This document shows, one piece after another, positions 1 to 13,466 of a stretch of 64,000 nt of DNA. How positions within the stretch are numbered: the stretch's first letter is position 1; each line of letters starts with the position of its first letter. This DNA comes from Sialis fuliginosa (Eukaryota > Arthropoda > Insecta > Megaloptera > Sialidae), in assembly GCA_961205875.1 (NCBI GenBank), contig OY540810.1:3472001-3536000 (forward strand). Reading direction: 5' to 3'. The notes under the pieces were generated by a model. The model worked only from the letters and a program-made list of their open reading frames with translations, did not search any database and was not told the DNA's origin. The position numbers and the translations under genes were made by a program.

Positions 1-179
1 CCACTGCATTAGGGATGCATTCTTAGCTCTTTAGATGCGAGGTGTGGATAAATTCGAATCACTGTGTACACTAGTGCAAACTTTGCATTACTATTAATAT
101 TAATTATAAACATATTAATTTTTGTGTATCGACTAAATTACTTTTTGTTATTAATGTTGATTATCTATTTTCTTTTCAG

Positions 180-230
180 TACGCTGTACTTGCATGTTTG
201 GGTTTGTATGTCTTGGTTCATCGAGAATAA
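180..230 (+). CDS. Possible last coding exon of an upstream gene (partial)
   Basis: A pyrimidine-rich tract ending in CAG at 177-179 looks like a splice acceptor. It is followed by a short open frame, YAVLACLGLYVLVHRE, and then TAA at 228-230. The peptide is hydrophobic and ends in a few charged residues, as in the end of a small membrane or tail-anchored protein. The rest of the gene would lie left of the window, so the product cannot be named. The other two frames are also open for about 20 codons, so the reading frame is a choice made on the hydrophobic character. Possible polyadenylation signals lie downstream near 501 and 1331. Confidence 0.3.
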   Translation, partial: YAVLACLGLYVLVHRE

Positions 231-3092
231 CACTACCTAAATGATAAATGGAAAACCAGCCTGAAATTGTTTAAAAAAATATTTCTATTTCTGTCTTCGA
301 TATCTAAGTTGATTTAGATAAATGTATGATTTGGTGTACAGATTTCTGTAATTCAGACATTTGGATTGATAATTTAATATAATTTATAACGTCTATAATT
401 TTAAATGTATAATAACTACAAATTAACATATTGGTACCGGTTGACACTGATATGTTATCAGTGCCAGATTTAAAGTTTTGCCATCATATTTGCAAATTTA
501 AATAAACATAATGATTTAAATTATGTTACATCCTACGTTGTGTACAAGAGTTTGTAGACAACATTAGGTTGCCTACTTTAATACACTAGTAGGGTGTGAC
601 CATATAAGTTTTAAGTCTTTATATTATGTCATTCCCCAATTTTGGTTCGAAGCCCTGGTAATACCAGATATAATTGTTTTTTAAATTTTTTTCTACCTGG
701 AAATATCAATGGTTTTTCACAGGGCCAAAACTAGGAAAAGTCATGGAATTTTATATTTAAAAAGTAGTGGCAACCCTGATATACATAAGTATGGTATAAA
801 AATTATTTAAAAAGAAATAAAAAAATTTCATAAACTAGTAAAACAAAAGATTGAGAATTTCTGTTCTAAATTGTTTATAACTTTCATAACAATAATTGTG
901 ATATTGTTGCTAATTTTTAATTTAGTGTATTTATTCTTTATATTTATGATTCCATACACATATATATATTAAGTAATTGTCTATCCGGTTCCAAAATGTT
1001 AAAATATAAAGCAAAAATTGTAACGCACACATCATAATATGTATATTTTATAAACAGCATAACATACTTTTGGCAATTTATTTTTGATAATTGGTATTGA
1101 ATAACATTTATTCATTTTCCAATAGTTCCATAATAATTTATAATGTTAATTTATAATGAACAAATATTAGAGTATCAATGCATTATGAACTGCTTATTTT
1201 TACAATTTCAAATTAGGAAATATCGTTAACCAAACAGATATTTGATTGTTTATAAGGCTGTTTATATTTGTAACTTTCATAATTAAACTGAGTTTGTAAA
1301 CTGTCATTGAATGTGAATGTATGATAAAAATAAAACATTTTCAGTGGTAATTTTTTTATTTTTATACAAAACATTTTATAATTTACAAAATGTACTTATA
1401 TCGACAATTTAAAAAAAATAATCTTAAATTCTGATTATAGATTTTATATAGTTTTAAATATATATTTTAATTAAGCTGACTTGCAGCCTAAATTGACAGT
1501 CATACCCCAAAGTTGCGTCACCTTTGCTTCCAGACATATGTCATAGCTCGAAAATGTTCACTAGTTGTAGCACTCTTATTGGAGGCTGATTGGCCATTAG
1601 AAGTGACTTCTAGAACCAAAACTTGGAATGTTGATAATCAGATAATCAAGACTTGTAGACCCCCATTCCCTCCCAATGCAATTTATTAAATTCCAGCTGA
1701 TAACAGATTTAATCTGAGAATAATATTAAAAAATTTAATAAACTTTTTTCTTTATACACGTTTACTTATTTTTTACTTATATGACAGTTTTATTAAAGTT
1801 TTTGACAGATAATTTCATGCATAGGATATGTAAAGTATATTTACTAACTTTGAGTAAAAACGGTAAAAACCAACTTACTGCGCTTGCTAATATCTGTTAA
1901 AAACTCAAAGAGAACTGTCATATACGTTTGATACCTCATTTGAGAGTGCTTGCTAACTAGCAAATTTGCTAGCTTCTTTATAATACCAGACATAAGAGTT
2001 TTTTTTTTACTTAAAGTTGCTATTAATTTTTTTTAGAGAAAATAAGATTCCATAATAAAAAATATAAGGTTTTGTTTAACGAAATTTTTTAATGAAACAT
2101 TTTTACTAGAAGCTCAATCCTTTGAGGTATTCAACCATTTCGGAACTTTTATGGTATTCGGTATAATTAAAATATATAAATATAAAATAATAATAAATAA
2201 AAAAATTTTCTTATTAAAAATATCAAAAATTTAATTTCAAATTACACAATTATATAAAATATCTATAGTAACTTAGGTTGCCTCTTAAGAGCAGTAATAT
2301 CCAATATTTTATTTTGTTCTATACTTCCTTTACGTAAAATTGGACGCCTTGGAGTATAATTAATATCTTGAACTGGTTTTGCTACAATTATTTTTTAATG
2401 TTAAATATTATTATTTACTGCAAAATAAAGCGAGTAAACATCTGTTTATATTTAAAAAATAAATAATAATCAGTTATAACTAAACTTATCATATGTCCCA
2501 GTTTGACTAGGATTACTCCGAATTGTCATTTTGTCTCAATTAGTGATTAAAAGTATACATATACAGTTTCAAATAATTAATAAACCCTTAATTAAAATGA
2601 ATTCAAAATGTCGAAAATTCACAGAGTACACAAAATAATGACTTGTTTACAAAACTATTACACACAAACTATCTGACAGATTGCGCTTAAAAGTGACATG
2701 TAAACAACTGATAGATGTACCAACCTAGAAAATTTTTTTTGACAATATCTCATGTGCGGTTCATTTAAATGAGATATTCCAGGTAGGTACTTTTTGATCA
2801 TAAGGTATGAATGGTTCTTGTTTCTTTTTATTTAATAGTAAGTCAAACTCGGTCAGATTTACGATTAAATAAGTAATTTTGTAAGTGGGATAACTTGATC
2901 GAAACTGGTCATACACAATCATTTGGAATAAGCTACTCCTCGCTTTTCCTCAATCACAAGCTTTTTGGATCAAACCACCCAAAGTCCATTTGTGTGTGAC
3001 AGTTTGCTACTAATAAATAATCTTATTTATTTTTTTATCCTGTTTTGGATAAGAAATTGTATGATATGTTTAGTTATAACATTATACACATT
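231..3092. other. Intergenic, no gene recognised
   Basis: This is very AT-rich DNA between the possible upstream exon and the 3' end of the STIL-like gene. It contains one partial MITE (1908-1994). The first 60 bases contain a sequence vaguely like a tRNA B box (near 50-60) but no matching A box or cloverleaf. No supported coding exon was found on either strand. Confidence 0.6.
1908..1994 (+). mobile_element. MITE family A, fragment (copy A1)
   Basis: This is the right end of a family found five times in the window: an internal AGAACTGTCATATA motif, the palindromic GCTAGCAAATTTGCTAGC-like subterminal block, and a terminus reading CTTTATAATACCxGACAT. The other copies are at 33325-33568, 60281-60574, 62490-62740 and 63424-63753. 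It has no coding capacity. Confidence 0.6.
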
Positions 3093-5690
3093 TCAATTTA
3101 CTCTACCTTGTGTAGGATTGTTGAGAAGATTATATTTTTGCATATATTTAATAGTCGCAAATGAAACTTCATTTCCTGTAATTCCAAAACCAGTTTGTTG
3201 GTTTGTGTGTGTAAGATTTCGGGTAACATATTGACTAAGTTGATCATTTTGAAGATATTTCATTACAAGCTGATTAACTTCTATACTTAAATCACTAGGT
3301 TCAAAATTTTTATCGCATGTTGGTTCAAGACTTCTACAATTATGAAAAAAATTAATATTGTTATTTTATGCATTTAATTTTATTGCCTTACCTGGGCATT
3401 CCAGGTATGTCTGGATTAACAAAACTAATACCAAGACTACGTAGTTGTTGTAATGTTGCATTTTTAACAGTTTCAACAATATTATTTATTTCTTGTTGTT
3501 TTTTTATTTTCATATCTGTGTTTTCTCCGCTATCAGATTCTTGTATTGGCTCTAATACTCTCTCATTTAATTTACTACCTAAGATATTTTTCACTTGTCC
3601 CTGGAGGAAATAAAAAATTCATAATTTTTAAATATATAAAAAAAAAACTACTGAACCAATTTTAGGTTTAAGGTTGTATATCAGCACAGTATCGCACAAA
3701 GTGACTGAGCAGTGAAGAAGTATGTTTCACAATTCGAAGGAAAAGTCAGCATATGACTCATAAAACACAATACACGAATGTCAGTTTTTATATTTTTTTA
3801 TTTTTCCTAATTTAACTTTAAAAAAAATATTCTGGCCTGTGGCCCTTAATAAATTGAGTTTATGCTATGCAGCCCAGAAGGTTCAAAAGTTTGGACACCT
3901 ATGGCCTAGACAATTTAATAACAAATCTCTTACAATTGATAGTTTAGGAATTTATATAACGCAAAATGATTTTTCCTTTTAAAATAAATACAATATATTA
4001 AAAATAACTGCATGGTGAGTGAATGACATTTCTTTTTTCTATAATTTTAATATTGCAAATCATCACTTATGAAAATAATAAAGAAATCAAATTAATATAC
4101 TTACTACAACATTGTTATACACTGTCCATCCTATATTTGCATTACTATGTTGAAGTTCATCTTCGTCACTGAAATCAAAATAACGTAAATTAGAAATTCT
4201 TGTGTAAAAAAAGAGTTGGGTGTATATGTAGATTCTGATTACTTACTCGGAACTATCACTGCTAGAACTGTAATCTTGCATATCAACATGTATACTGTTC
4301 ATCGGAGTATCCAACTGGCTTGTTGGCTTCCATATTTCAAGTGGCGCGTTGAAATTCATAGAATAATCATTTGTTTGATTAGTTGTTGTAATTTCATTTG
4401 TTTTATAACACTCATTATTATTTTCATTGTTGCTTGTTTCAAATGCTTTTGCTTCATTCCTGTTATTATATGATTGTTGAATTAATCCTAATTTTGGGCT
4501 GTTATTTCTTTCTTCTGGTTTAATTTCATTTAGTTTTTGTGAATCTAAGTCTGTCATTAAACCTACTGATATTTTTTTAGGAATAGTAAATGCATATTCA
4601 GTATCTGTTTGTGAAGAAATGGTTTTTAAATCGATTAATGTTTGCGTGAAAACATCAGTAGTATACTTCTTTCTTTCAGTATTTTGAACGAGTCGTTCTA
4701 CTTGAGATTGCAATGTTTTTATTTGTTCAGTCTGGGTTTGTATAATTTTAAATAAGTCGGATATTGTAGGTTCATTTTTATTTACTGGTTCAGTTTTAGA
4801 ATATATATGACTATTATTACTTGTCGGTATAAATTGTTGAGGATTTTGTGCTAACCATTCTTCATAAGATTTACGTTTGTCCATTTGATGAGATATATAT
4901 CTATCTTGGACGTATTCTTCAGTTTGTGTATTATTTCTTATATTTGTCGTTTGATTATTTGTTAAATTATTTTTAAAACTGCTTAGTGTGTTGGATGTAT
5001 ACTTATTATAATGAGAATTTAAGTCATGACTTCTTGCATCTAAAGATTTTCTAGGTTCTAACAAACTTAAATCTAGCTCAGGTTTAGAAATGTTTGGTTT
5101 GTTCATAATGTTATCAATATTTCTAATATTTGCTTGAGTTAATGGTTGTTTTGGTTGTACTTGTGAATAATTATAATGCTGTATATAATTTTGATGCTGA
5201 ATTGTTTGGGGGGTATTATGCTGATTTCTTGAAGAATAGTTAGTTTCATAACCCTGTGGATTTTCAAAACGAACTTGTTTTTTGAAAATACTACTTGTAT
5301 TAAGCCTATCTGTTGGTACATTTGTACAAATTTGACTATCTGAATTAGTTAAAAAATCATTATGTTGATTTTCTTTTCCTTCAAGAGCTAACTTCTGTGA
5401 ATTATACATTTCTGAAGAAATTGGAATAATGTTGCTTTTTAATTTCCAAGCATTATAGGAGGAAGGATATGATTCTACAGCTTTAGTTGTAGCATTTTTG
5501 CTTATATCATGTTGATTATTTTTTGAAAATATTAAAGATACTTCAGGAACCGTAGGTTGAGCTTCATCCTATGAATTATATATTATATTATTATAGTACA
5601 ATACAATTAATTAATAAAATGTTTTACCTTTATAAAAGATGAAGGTTTCGGGATTGGTCTAGGAACGTAATCACCACAAAATGATTCCAT
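3093..5690 (-). CDS. STIL: STIL/Ana2-family centriole duplication protein
   Basis: Five exons on the minus strand: 5690-5628, 5568-4247, 4168-4105, 3600-3392 and 3333-3093. All junctions are GT-AG and in frame, giving 632 residues. STIL/Ana2 binds Plk4, SAS-6 and CPAP/Sas-4 to start procentriole assembly. Four landmarks support the call. Residues 10-16 read PRPIPKP, the PRxxPxP motif known to dock CPAP/Sas-4. A YNAWKLK block follows in exon 2. A short coiled coil (about 289-317, SDLFKIIQTQTEQIKTLQ and onward) matches the central oligomerising helix. The last exon holds a STAN motif (about 610-623, SFATIKYMQKYNLL), which binds SAS-6. The middle is Asn/Gln/Ser-rich and low complexity, as in insect orthologues. 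Length is between fly Ana2 (about 420) and human STIL (about 1290). It starts 522 bp from the MOB1 start on the opposite strand. Naming rests on motifs, since overall similarity is low in this family. Confidence 0.88.
3826..3906. mobile_element. hAT-like transposon fragment in STIL intron 3
   Basis: The intron segment ends in GTTCAAAAGTTTGGACACCTATGG. Its reverse complement begins CCATAGGTGTCCAAAC, which resembles the termini of many hAT elements. No opposite terminus or target duplication was found, so this is only a probable fragment. Confidence 0.3.
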
Positions 5691-6212
5691 AATTAATATA
5701 AAATCAAAAATCACTCGAACAAACTTTTAATATGCAACTGTCATACTGACAGCCGACTAATATAACTTGGATTTAAAATTTTTGAAATTAAATCAGTGGT
5801 AACAAACCATTTTTTTTCAAAAATTATTGTTTAATCTTATAAATCAATATCAAACACATATTTATATTTATCACTATTTATAGTTCAAACTGTATCAATA
5901 AAACGCGTGAAAATAATCAAATAGATCAAAGTTATTTAAATAATAACAAAATAATCTAACAGAAATACATATAATTTTTCCATATAAATATGGCTAACCT
6001 GTTTCTTGTCATTTTGGTTTCTTAACGTGGCTGAAATTCCCTATTGAACGAATAGTAAGTGGAGTGATGAATTTCTGTGATGGGTGATGGTTTTGCTAAA
6101 ATTATAACTAAAAAAATGTATGTTTTATAAATGTATATTTTTTATAAAACGATTGTTTTCCCGTTAATTTAGAATCACATACGAACATTGGTGCTGAAGA
6201 AACGTCTTCAAG
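5691..6212. promoter_or_regulatory. Candidate shared promoter between STIL-like gene and MOB1
   Basis: These 522 bp separate the two divergent start codons. The interval must hold both 5' UTRs and both transcription starts, unless there are untranslated first exons elsewhere. No TATA box is clearly positioned. Bidirectional use is inferred from geometry only. Confidence 0.45.
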
Positions 6213-9200
6213 ATGAGCTTCCTTTTGTAAGAAAAGTTGTATTTCGTATTTAAATAAATTATTTAAAAATAAGCTTTGTCTTTTTGACACTTAGGTATTA
6301 CTAGTGAATATTTTGAGAAATATTTTTTCTTTTATATATTAGTATATCATTATTGTAATTTATATTTATATTAAGATAATTAGCTATTAACGTATTTATA
6401 TCTTAACTGTGGTGTATTTAATAAATTTATATGTATCATTATTCATTATAGTGATGATTTCATTTGTGTATAAATCATTTATCTACATTTTTAATAACAT
6501 TATGAATACGTTAAGGTTTATAATTGACACTTACATAAATATAAATTGCACAGTATTGGTGTAATTGAATGTTATAGCAGGAGAAAGTATTTAAATATTT
6601 CTTGTTTCCAATATTTTGATTATGTTATTTAAGTACAGCTTCTAATAAATAAGACTAATCATAAAGTTTATTGAATATTTATTAAATTACAATTAAATCA
6701 ATAAAATGTTATCAAATATGCACATATCTAGGCCATGTTTATTTAAGCAGTAAAAGGACTTAGGAAAATGATTTATTAAAATTTGTTATTCAAAAAAGGC
6801 CTGTATTAACTAAATTTTTATGTCATTCTTTTTAAGCATGACTACCCAACCATGGAAAACTACTTATTTCTCTGTCTTAAGTGTGAATGAATAACCTGTA
6901 CATTAAATACTAGATATTAATTATTTTTAGTATTGTAAATACAATATTTAGTAGAAAAACAATGAAAGATTTAGAAAAATGTATTTAAAATAAAATGATT
7001 AATACTTACTCTAAATAAAAGAGTACTTGTCAGTTATCCTTCCGTAAATATGAATAGACTATAAGAGCACTAATATTAATGCAACTCTTTTTGGCGGGGA
7101 CAATATCCAGGGGCGAAGTTCGGGGTTATTTTAGTTTAAAACGGGGACTCGATCTCTGCCGAAATAAACTGATTTTATATACTATACTCTGTACTCATAT
7201 TGGTATTGGTGCATGTATAAATATGTACATGTATAGTCTAAGTTCATTTGCAGGGAGATAATTAACAAGTACTAACAGAATTATTTATATACATAAAAAT
7301 TAACTTCTATAATACGGATGGGAGCGGGGGCAACTTTGATATCTTAAATGGAAACTCCCATTTTTTATTGCAAATTCGGGCAGATGGTGATGTAATTGTT
7401 GTCCAAAAATAAAAATTTTGTAATAGAAATTATCAATGAAATATTAATAAGACAAGGCTTTGAGTAGAAAAGCGTTATTGTTAATTGACTGCAACTTGAA
7501 AAGTCTTTGAGGTAGCCTTATACTGATAATTTTCATTTTATTACTTTCAGAAGGGTCCTTTCCAATATTCTTTTTAACACGTATTTTTTTGTTCATATTT
7601 GACCGTCTTGGAACATTTTTGACACCCTGAATATTTAAAAAATATGTTTTTATAAATCATTTATGTTTTTAGTGGAAGTCGTTCATCTAAAACTTTTAAA
7701 CCAAAAAAAAATATACCAGAAGGAACCCACCAGTATGAGTTGATGAAACACGCTGCCACGACGCTAGGGTCTGGCAACCTGCGTCAAGCTGTAATGCTTC
7801 CCGATGGGGAAGATCTCAATGAATGGGTAGCAGTTAACAGTAAGTTTTATAATATTTCGACCTTCTGCGTCGTTATTTTTAAGAATATGATTGCTAAAAA
7901 TTTTTTTTCGGAAATTCGTAGTTGTGTTACCCCTTAACAAACTATCTGTTAATGCAGTGTTTACCAAAGTGTATGCAAATATGTTTCAAGGGATACACGG
8001 CATTTTATTAAATAATTTTGTGTTTTGAACAACAAATTCTGTATAATTGAGATTTTTTTTACTCTTTTTTCGTTAAGCGTATTTGTTTTTTGTTTTTTAC
8101 ATGAAAGACAGCTTTAAATTGCGATTTATAATGCATTTTTTCAAAATCTTAGACCCTCTCATCAGCCTCTTAGGATACGCTTGGGGGTATGCTGGTAACA
8201 CTTACCTCTCAAAAGAGGTATATGGGAATTTTAACTTTGGTAAACACTGTATTAGTGTATTGCACATGTGTATTGAATTTGAATTCATACTCTTTATTGT
8301 AATTTCCAGTAAGTATGTTTATTTTACAGCTGTAGATTTCTTTAATCAAATCAATATGCTTTACGGTACAATAACAGAATTTTGTACTGAAGATAGTTGT
8401 GCAATTATGTCAGCTGGTCCAAAATACGAATACCATTGGGCTGATGGACACACAGTCAAAAAACCTATTAAATGTTCTGCTCCAAAATATATTGATTACT
8501 TGATGACTTGGGTTCAAGATCAGTTAGATGATGAAACACTTTTTCCATCAAAAATAGGTAACATATTTTAATAAATTTGTCAATTATCTAATCTTACAAT
8601 TAAATCTAATTAACAATTAGTACCCCGTACCATAGATTAAAATCTTTTGAAAAGTTAAGAACCAATTTAGATTAGTTTAAATATTATTGAAAATGTGGTA
8701 GCAAAATATATTTCACATTAGTTTTAGATAGTACTAATAATTTTCTTGTGATCTCATTATTATACATATTTGGAAATTAATTAAATTAAATTAATTAGTT
8801 ATACAAAGTTTTGTCTGTTTTTGATCTTTTCTATACATTTTTGTATATTTTTATGGAAATAAAAAATAAAAATAATCTACAAGTTTTCGGCATATTGGAT
8901 AAGATCAGCTGAGAAATATTAGGTAATAAAAACTAACATTCGTATACTTATACTGAATTTTTATATTTTCAGGTGTACCGTTTCCTAAAAATTTTCATTC
9001 TATAGCAAAAACTATTTTGAAAAGATTGTTCCGCGTTTATGCACATATTTATCATCAACATTTTACTGAAGTTGTTCAGCTTGGAGAAGAAGCCCATTTA
9101 AATACATCATTTAAACATTTCATATTTTTTGTGCAGGTTTGTACCTAAATATATATTTTATTATAAAATTTGTAATGCAACTACAAGTGTGATTCAAAAT

Positions 9201-9673
9201 TTATAAAAATAAAATTTTCTCAAATCAATCCCAACTAGATTTCATTCGTTCTAATCTTTTTGTTTATTTTCTTATGTACACTAGGGTGTTCCAAAAAAAA
9301 TAATAAGTTAGTTTATGATCTAAAATAAATCCTACTGCAAGGATTATGCTGTATCTTAATTTTAAGAGGTGCTGCAAGGGGGGTCCCATTTCCCATTTAA
9401 ATAACATGATTCTTTAGTGCTAAAGTTGATATTACTAATTCTTGATAACTGACAAAAAAATGGTGTAGCATTAGTTACTGCAAGGTTATCACTTTAGAAT
9501 AACAGTAATTACATTTTATGCCGTAAAAATTTTGAATCACAGTAGTTTAGTAATTTAAATGTTGGTACTAATATAACTGTGTTTTGTTTTAGGAATTTAA
9601 TTTAATAGACCGACGAGAATTGGCTCCATTACAGGAATTAATTGAAAAACTTACTGCTAAAGAATTACGATAA
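6213..9673 (+). CDS. mats: MOB kinase activator 1 (Mats)
   Basis: MOB1 is the co-activator that binds NDR/LATS (Warts) kinases in Hippo signalling and mitotic exit. Five exons, 6213-6226, 7673-7839, 8330-8557, 8973-9136 and 9593-9673, splice in frame to 217 residues, the usual MOB1 length. The first coding exon is only 14 bp (ATGAGCTTCCTTTT, MSFLF with the last codon split) and is followed by GTAAGA and a 1446-bp intron. It was chosen because the protein then starts as [15 protein letters not shown], as in known MOB1. Zinc ligands are in the standard positions: Cys79, Cys84, His161 and His166. The C-terminal block [14 protein letters not shown] is typical. An apparent open frame upstream of exon 3 (from 8083) is intron. 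Transposon fragments occur in introns 1 and 4. Confidence 0.97.
7128..7160. repeat. Short dispersed repeat in MOB1 intron 1
   Basis: The string TAGTTTAAAA followed by a GATCTCTGCC-like end is found again, diverged, at 29592-29630 in UBE2J2 intron 2. The surrounding DNA (7095-7170) is richer in G than the rest of the intron and begins CAGGGGCGAAG, resembling a hAT terminus. It is probably an old transposon fragment. Confidence 0.35.
9283..9420 (+). mobile_element. Possible Tc1/mariner-like end in MOB1 intron 4
   Basis: An intron segment opens with TAGGGTGTTCCAAAAAAAAT, resembling the terminal repeats of Tc1/mariner elements. The opposite terminus was not found and the right limit is approximate. 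Confidence 0.25.
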
Positions 9674-11708
9674 AAGTTTTTTCAATTCTCTCTTACGATT
9701 TTCAATGATTGCTTTATTCGTTTATGCTGTTTCGGTGTGACATTTTCTCTTCAATCATTGATAAACAACATCTCTAATTTAGTTTTTCATCGGCTCGTTT
9801 GCTAGTGCATTTCTTTTAATTTATATAAAATTATGATATAAAATACATGGCGATCTTATTATTATAAAATGGTAATTTTGTTTGAATTAAAAAATAACAC
9901 ATATCTTGTTAATTCTCTTATAAATATACATATATTTAAAAAATTATATATTTAACATATTTTGAAATACAACGGTACAAACACAGACATATCTATTTTG
10001 TTTAATTTATTGATTAATCATACTAATAATTTCTTGAATAATCCTGATTCATTATTAAAAATTGTATAACATTGATGTATTTATAAAGTAACTATAATAC
10101 AAAAATTTATTTTAAATAATAAGATCGCTTTATAACCTAGATATAAGTTTCAATATAGCAATGATAGTGCTTTTTAACATTTAAATATGAAATTAAAGTG
10201 CTCTTCCTCCTAGTTTTAGTGTTAATTGAAACCCTTTATTCAATTTTGTATATTTAAATATTTCTTTATCGTTTTTAATCCATACATTTAAACTATATAG
10301 TAGGTGAAGTGAAAATAGTAAAATTTTGCAGACAGAATCGTAACAGTGCGCAATATTTGCCTATTCATATTCTAAAACAATAAACAGAAATTAAGGTGGG
10401 AAAAGATATTTAAATTTAAATCGAAGAGTAATCCAGGGGTTTCAAAATATATATAACAGTTAAAGATATACTACAGTATCAATTGTTTTAAAAATTTTGC
10501 TTGTTTTTGTGTTTTATAAAAACAAGCTCATTTTGAGGGTGTTTTTAAAACAAATAATTGTATAGTTAATCTTCAACTGTTGTACAGTAAAGTCTTTATA
10601 TGCGGTATATACATTCCATAGATAACTACTTATAAAAAGAGATATGATATATAATAATTTAAAATGTTTAAATTCTTTGAATTTTTAACTTTCATTTGAT
10701 ATTTCACTCGGATTTTGATAAAATATCGCACTGCAGAACTTCAAAACCACATTAAAAAGATAAGCATAAAAAGAGACCTGACTATCATTTTATAACCAAT
10801 TGATTGTTCTCTCCCCATTACCGAGATATAACTTTAATTTCTGTTTATTTTTTATAAAGATGATTGCCGGGGCACCTGAAGTTGATATCCAATTACAAAT
10901 TCTTTTAGCAGGTGTTTTTAGCCTATGAATAGGCAATATTGTGCATGCTTGAAAATGCCCCATTTTTAAGAATTTTCGCAAATAAAAAAGTTGGAAGATT
11001 CGTCAAAAAGCCACTCAGAAGTATAGTAATAAATTAAATTTAAATTTTATTCAATTTCTTTATAATACTGCACATAAAGCATTTATATTCGGTGTAATAT
11101 AATTACAGATTTTATTAGTGTACACTGTACAGTCTTAATTTAATTAACATTTTAATTGCTGAATATACATATAAATTAATACACAGTGAGAAATGTTTGC
11201 CATTTGATGCAGCCAAAAATTAAAAGAGGTGCGATTGATGCCATGTTTCATGACAGTGATTAAAGTGTTAACAAATACAACAAGGGTTAAAATTAACTGT
11301 ATGGAAAAAAGAAATGATAAAAAAATGCACATAACTATTGTAGATATGTATTCTTTTTTATATTAATGTAACACATAATATTTATTAATATAGCTTTTTT
11401 TTTTCTTTTCAAAATAGAAAATCAAAAATGTTGATGTATATTGTTAACTATTTTTTAGTTTGATATTTATTGTATTATATTTTTCATTTATTATTTATAG
11501 TTTATTGTAAAATATTTATTCGCATCTAATATATCACAAAATTATTTGTAATAAAATGCATATTAAAAATATTTATAAAAATTGTAAATTATAAATTTTT
11601 CAGTCGTGTGTCATATAAATATTTTTTTACAAATAAATTAAATTAATATTAACCTGTAAAAAAGAAAAAAGGTTATACGATTTGATCTAGTTTGAAAATC
11701 TGTGGAAG

Positions 11709-12205
11709 TGTCCATTAATTACTTAAGGCTTACGTGAGCGTAGCGAGGTCAAAAACAGAACCGGCGCTAGGGATTCAGATGGTGTGTGAAAAATTCATAT
11801 TGCCGCCTTTCTTTCCCCTGCTTTTTTTTGGTTATCATTACGATTTTGCCGCCCTTTAAATTTATTTTTGCGCTTTCTTTCTTTTTTTTTACTCCTCGTA
11901 CCACTTTTTACTTAATCCTGATAATGCTATTCTCACGCATTTTATTCAAATTTCGCCGCCTTCGGTGATTGGCGCCTGTGTGAAAATCACGCATCATACC
12001 CGCCTTACTTCGGCCCTGGTAATTTTTTTAATATGTTAATTGAAACTAATTCCAGTATGTACTATGCTATTACTATAAAATATGTATTAAAAAACCTTCA
12101 CATAAGGAAACGAGGGGGGGGAGACACATAATACAGATTGTTATAAGAGAGTGGGGTGGGGGATTAAAAAATTTCAAAAATCATCATTAGGTAATTAATG
12201 GACAT
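11709..12205. mobile_element. TIR element family F, copy 1
   Basis: It is bounded by inverted ends, GTCCATTAATTACTTAAGG on the left and AGGTAATTAATGGAC on the right. A second copy lies at 22855-23184. Both copies share a G-rich run near the right end (GAGAGTGGGGTGGGG here). This copy is longer because a second repeat appears to sit inside it (about 11757-12018, ending TTCGGCCCTG, a hAT-like terminus). No protein is encoded. Confidence 0.6.
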
Positions 12206-13466
12206 TCTCTGTTATGTATTTAAAACATTTTTCAATGCTGTGAATGCATGCATTTTTATTTATTATTATTTCAAAATAATATAAATAAATACTTTACAAA
12301 TATTATATAACTTTATAATACAGATTGTTATTTAACAGAGATCGAATTTTGTTAGAAATAATAAATATTTTGTTTTGAGAATGATGAATACACATAAGCA
12401 TCGATTGCTCCTTTAGGCGTGATTTCACGAGAGCTTTGTTCCTTTGTGAATCTGCACTCTCATTTTCTTTTAAATTAAATAAAACACACTCGTCACAAAA
12501 TTAAAGGAAGTTTTTTTATTTTCCTTAAAAATTGTGCAATATTCAAATAACTGTAACTTTGGTAAAAATGATTATAATGACATTTTTCAAAAATAAAATT
12601 TAATTTTTCTTTGAAAAAAATATTTTAATGTAGATCTTAAAAAGTTATAGGCCAATAAAAATAAAAGGGGCCGCTAAAAAATTTCAAATAATTTTACAAC
12701 TTTGCAACGTGCATAACGTAAAATTTGAGCTAAATTTAAATGTTTAGACACAGCTTTTAAATGATTTTTTAAGGTAAAATGAAAAGGTGCCTATGTGAAT
12801 ACGTATTAAATAATTTATAATAGAATATGAGTAATTATTTAATTTATCTATTTCAATCTCTGTTAGATATTCAGTGGCATAATCAAAAGCTGTATAGTTG
12901 ACAAAATTACGAAATGATAAGCGTGTGCCTTGATAATGCTACTGATAATTTTATATAGTACTTAATATAAACCATATAGTTTTAAAAATTAATTGCATTT
13001 ATTTTATATTTGAAATTTTGCATCATATTTTTCAGTTATATTCTTATTATTTACACTGATTGGATATAGTTTTTGTATAATTGTCAATATTATTGATGTT
13101 TAACACTATTGAATGTTTAATATCTGATAATATCTACGACGCACGTTCTAGAAGTTGTTAAATGTAGGTGAATGTTAAATTTTAGTAATAAAAAATTAAT
13201 TTTCATATAGTGCAATATTCTTGCACTGAAGCAGGGTAAACGAATGAAGCTGAGTTGCTTCTTGGGTATTAATTTCTTGTAATTTTGTTATATATTTTAT
13301 CATATTGACATTATCAATTAATTTTTAATTTATATATTTTTGGTTTGAATAATATATGTAATTAGTCAAAAATAGAGTTCTTTTTCTAGCCATTGCCCTT
13401 TTATTACAGATTTATCTATAATGATACAAGTAATAATTCAAATTACATCAAATTCCCTCCGAATAT

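Noticed and set aside
1..70. Possible tRNA-derived sequence (GATAAATTCGAATCAC)
   Set aside because: Only a weak B-box-like string. No A box or foldable cloverleaf was seen.
8083..8329. Open frame running into MOB1 exon 3 from upstream
   Set aside because: It is intron 2 sequence. The acceptor at 8328-8329 and homology to MOB1 place the exon start at 8330.
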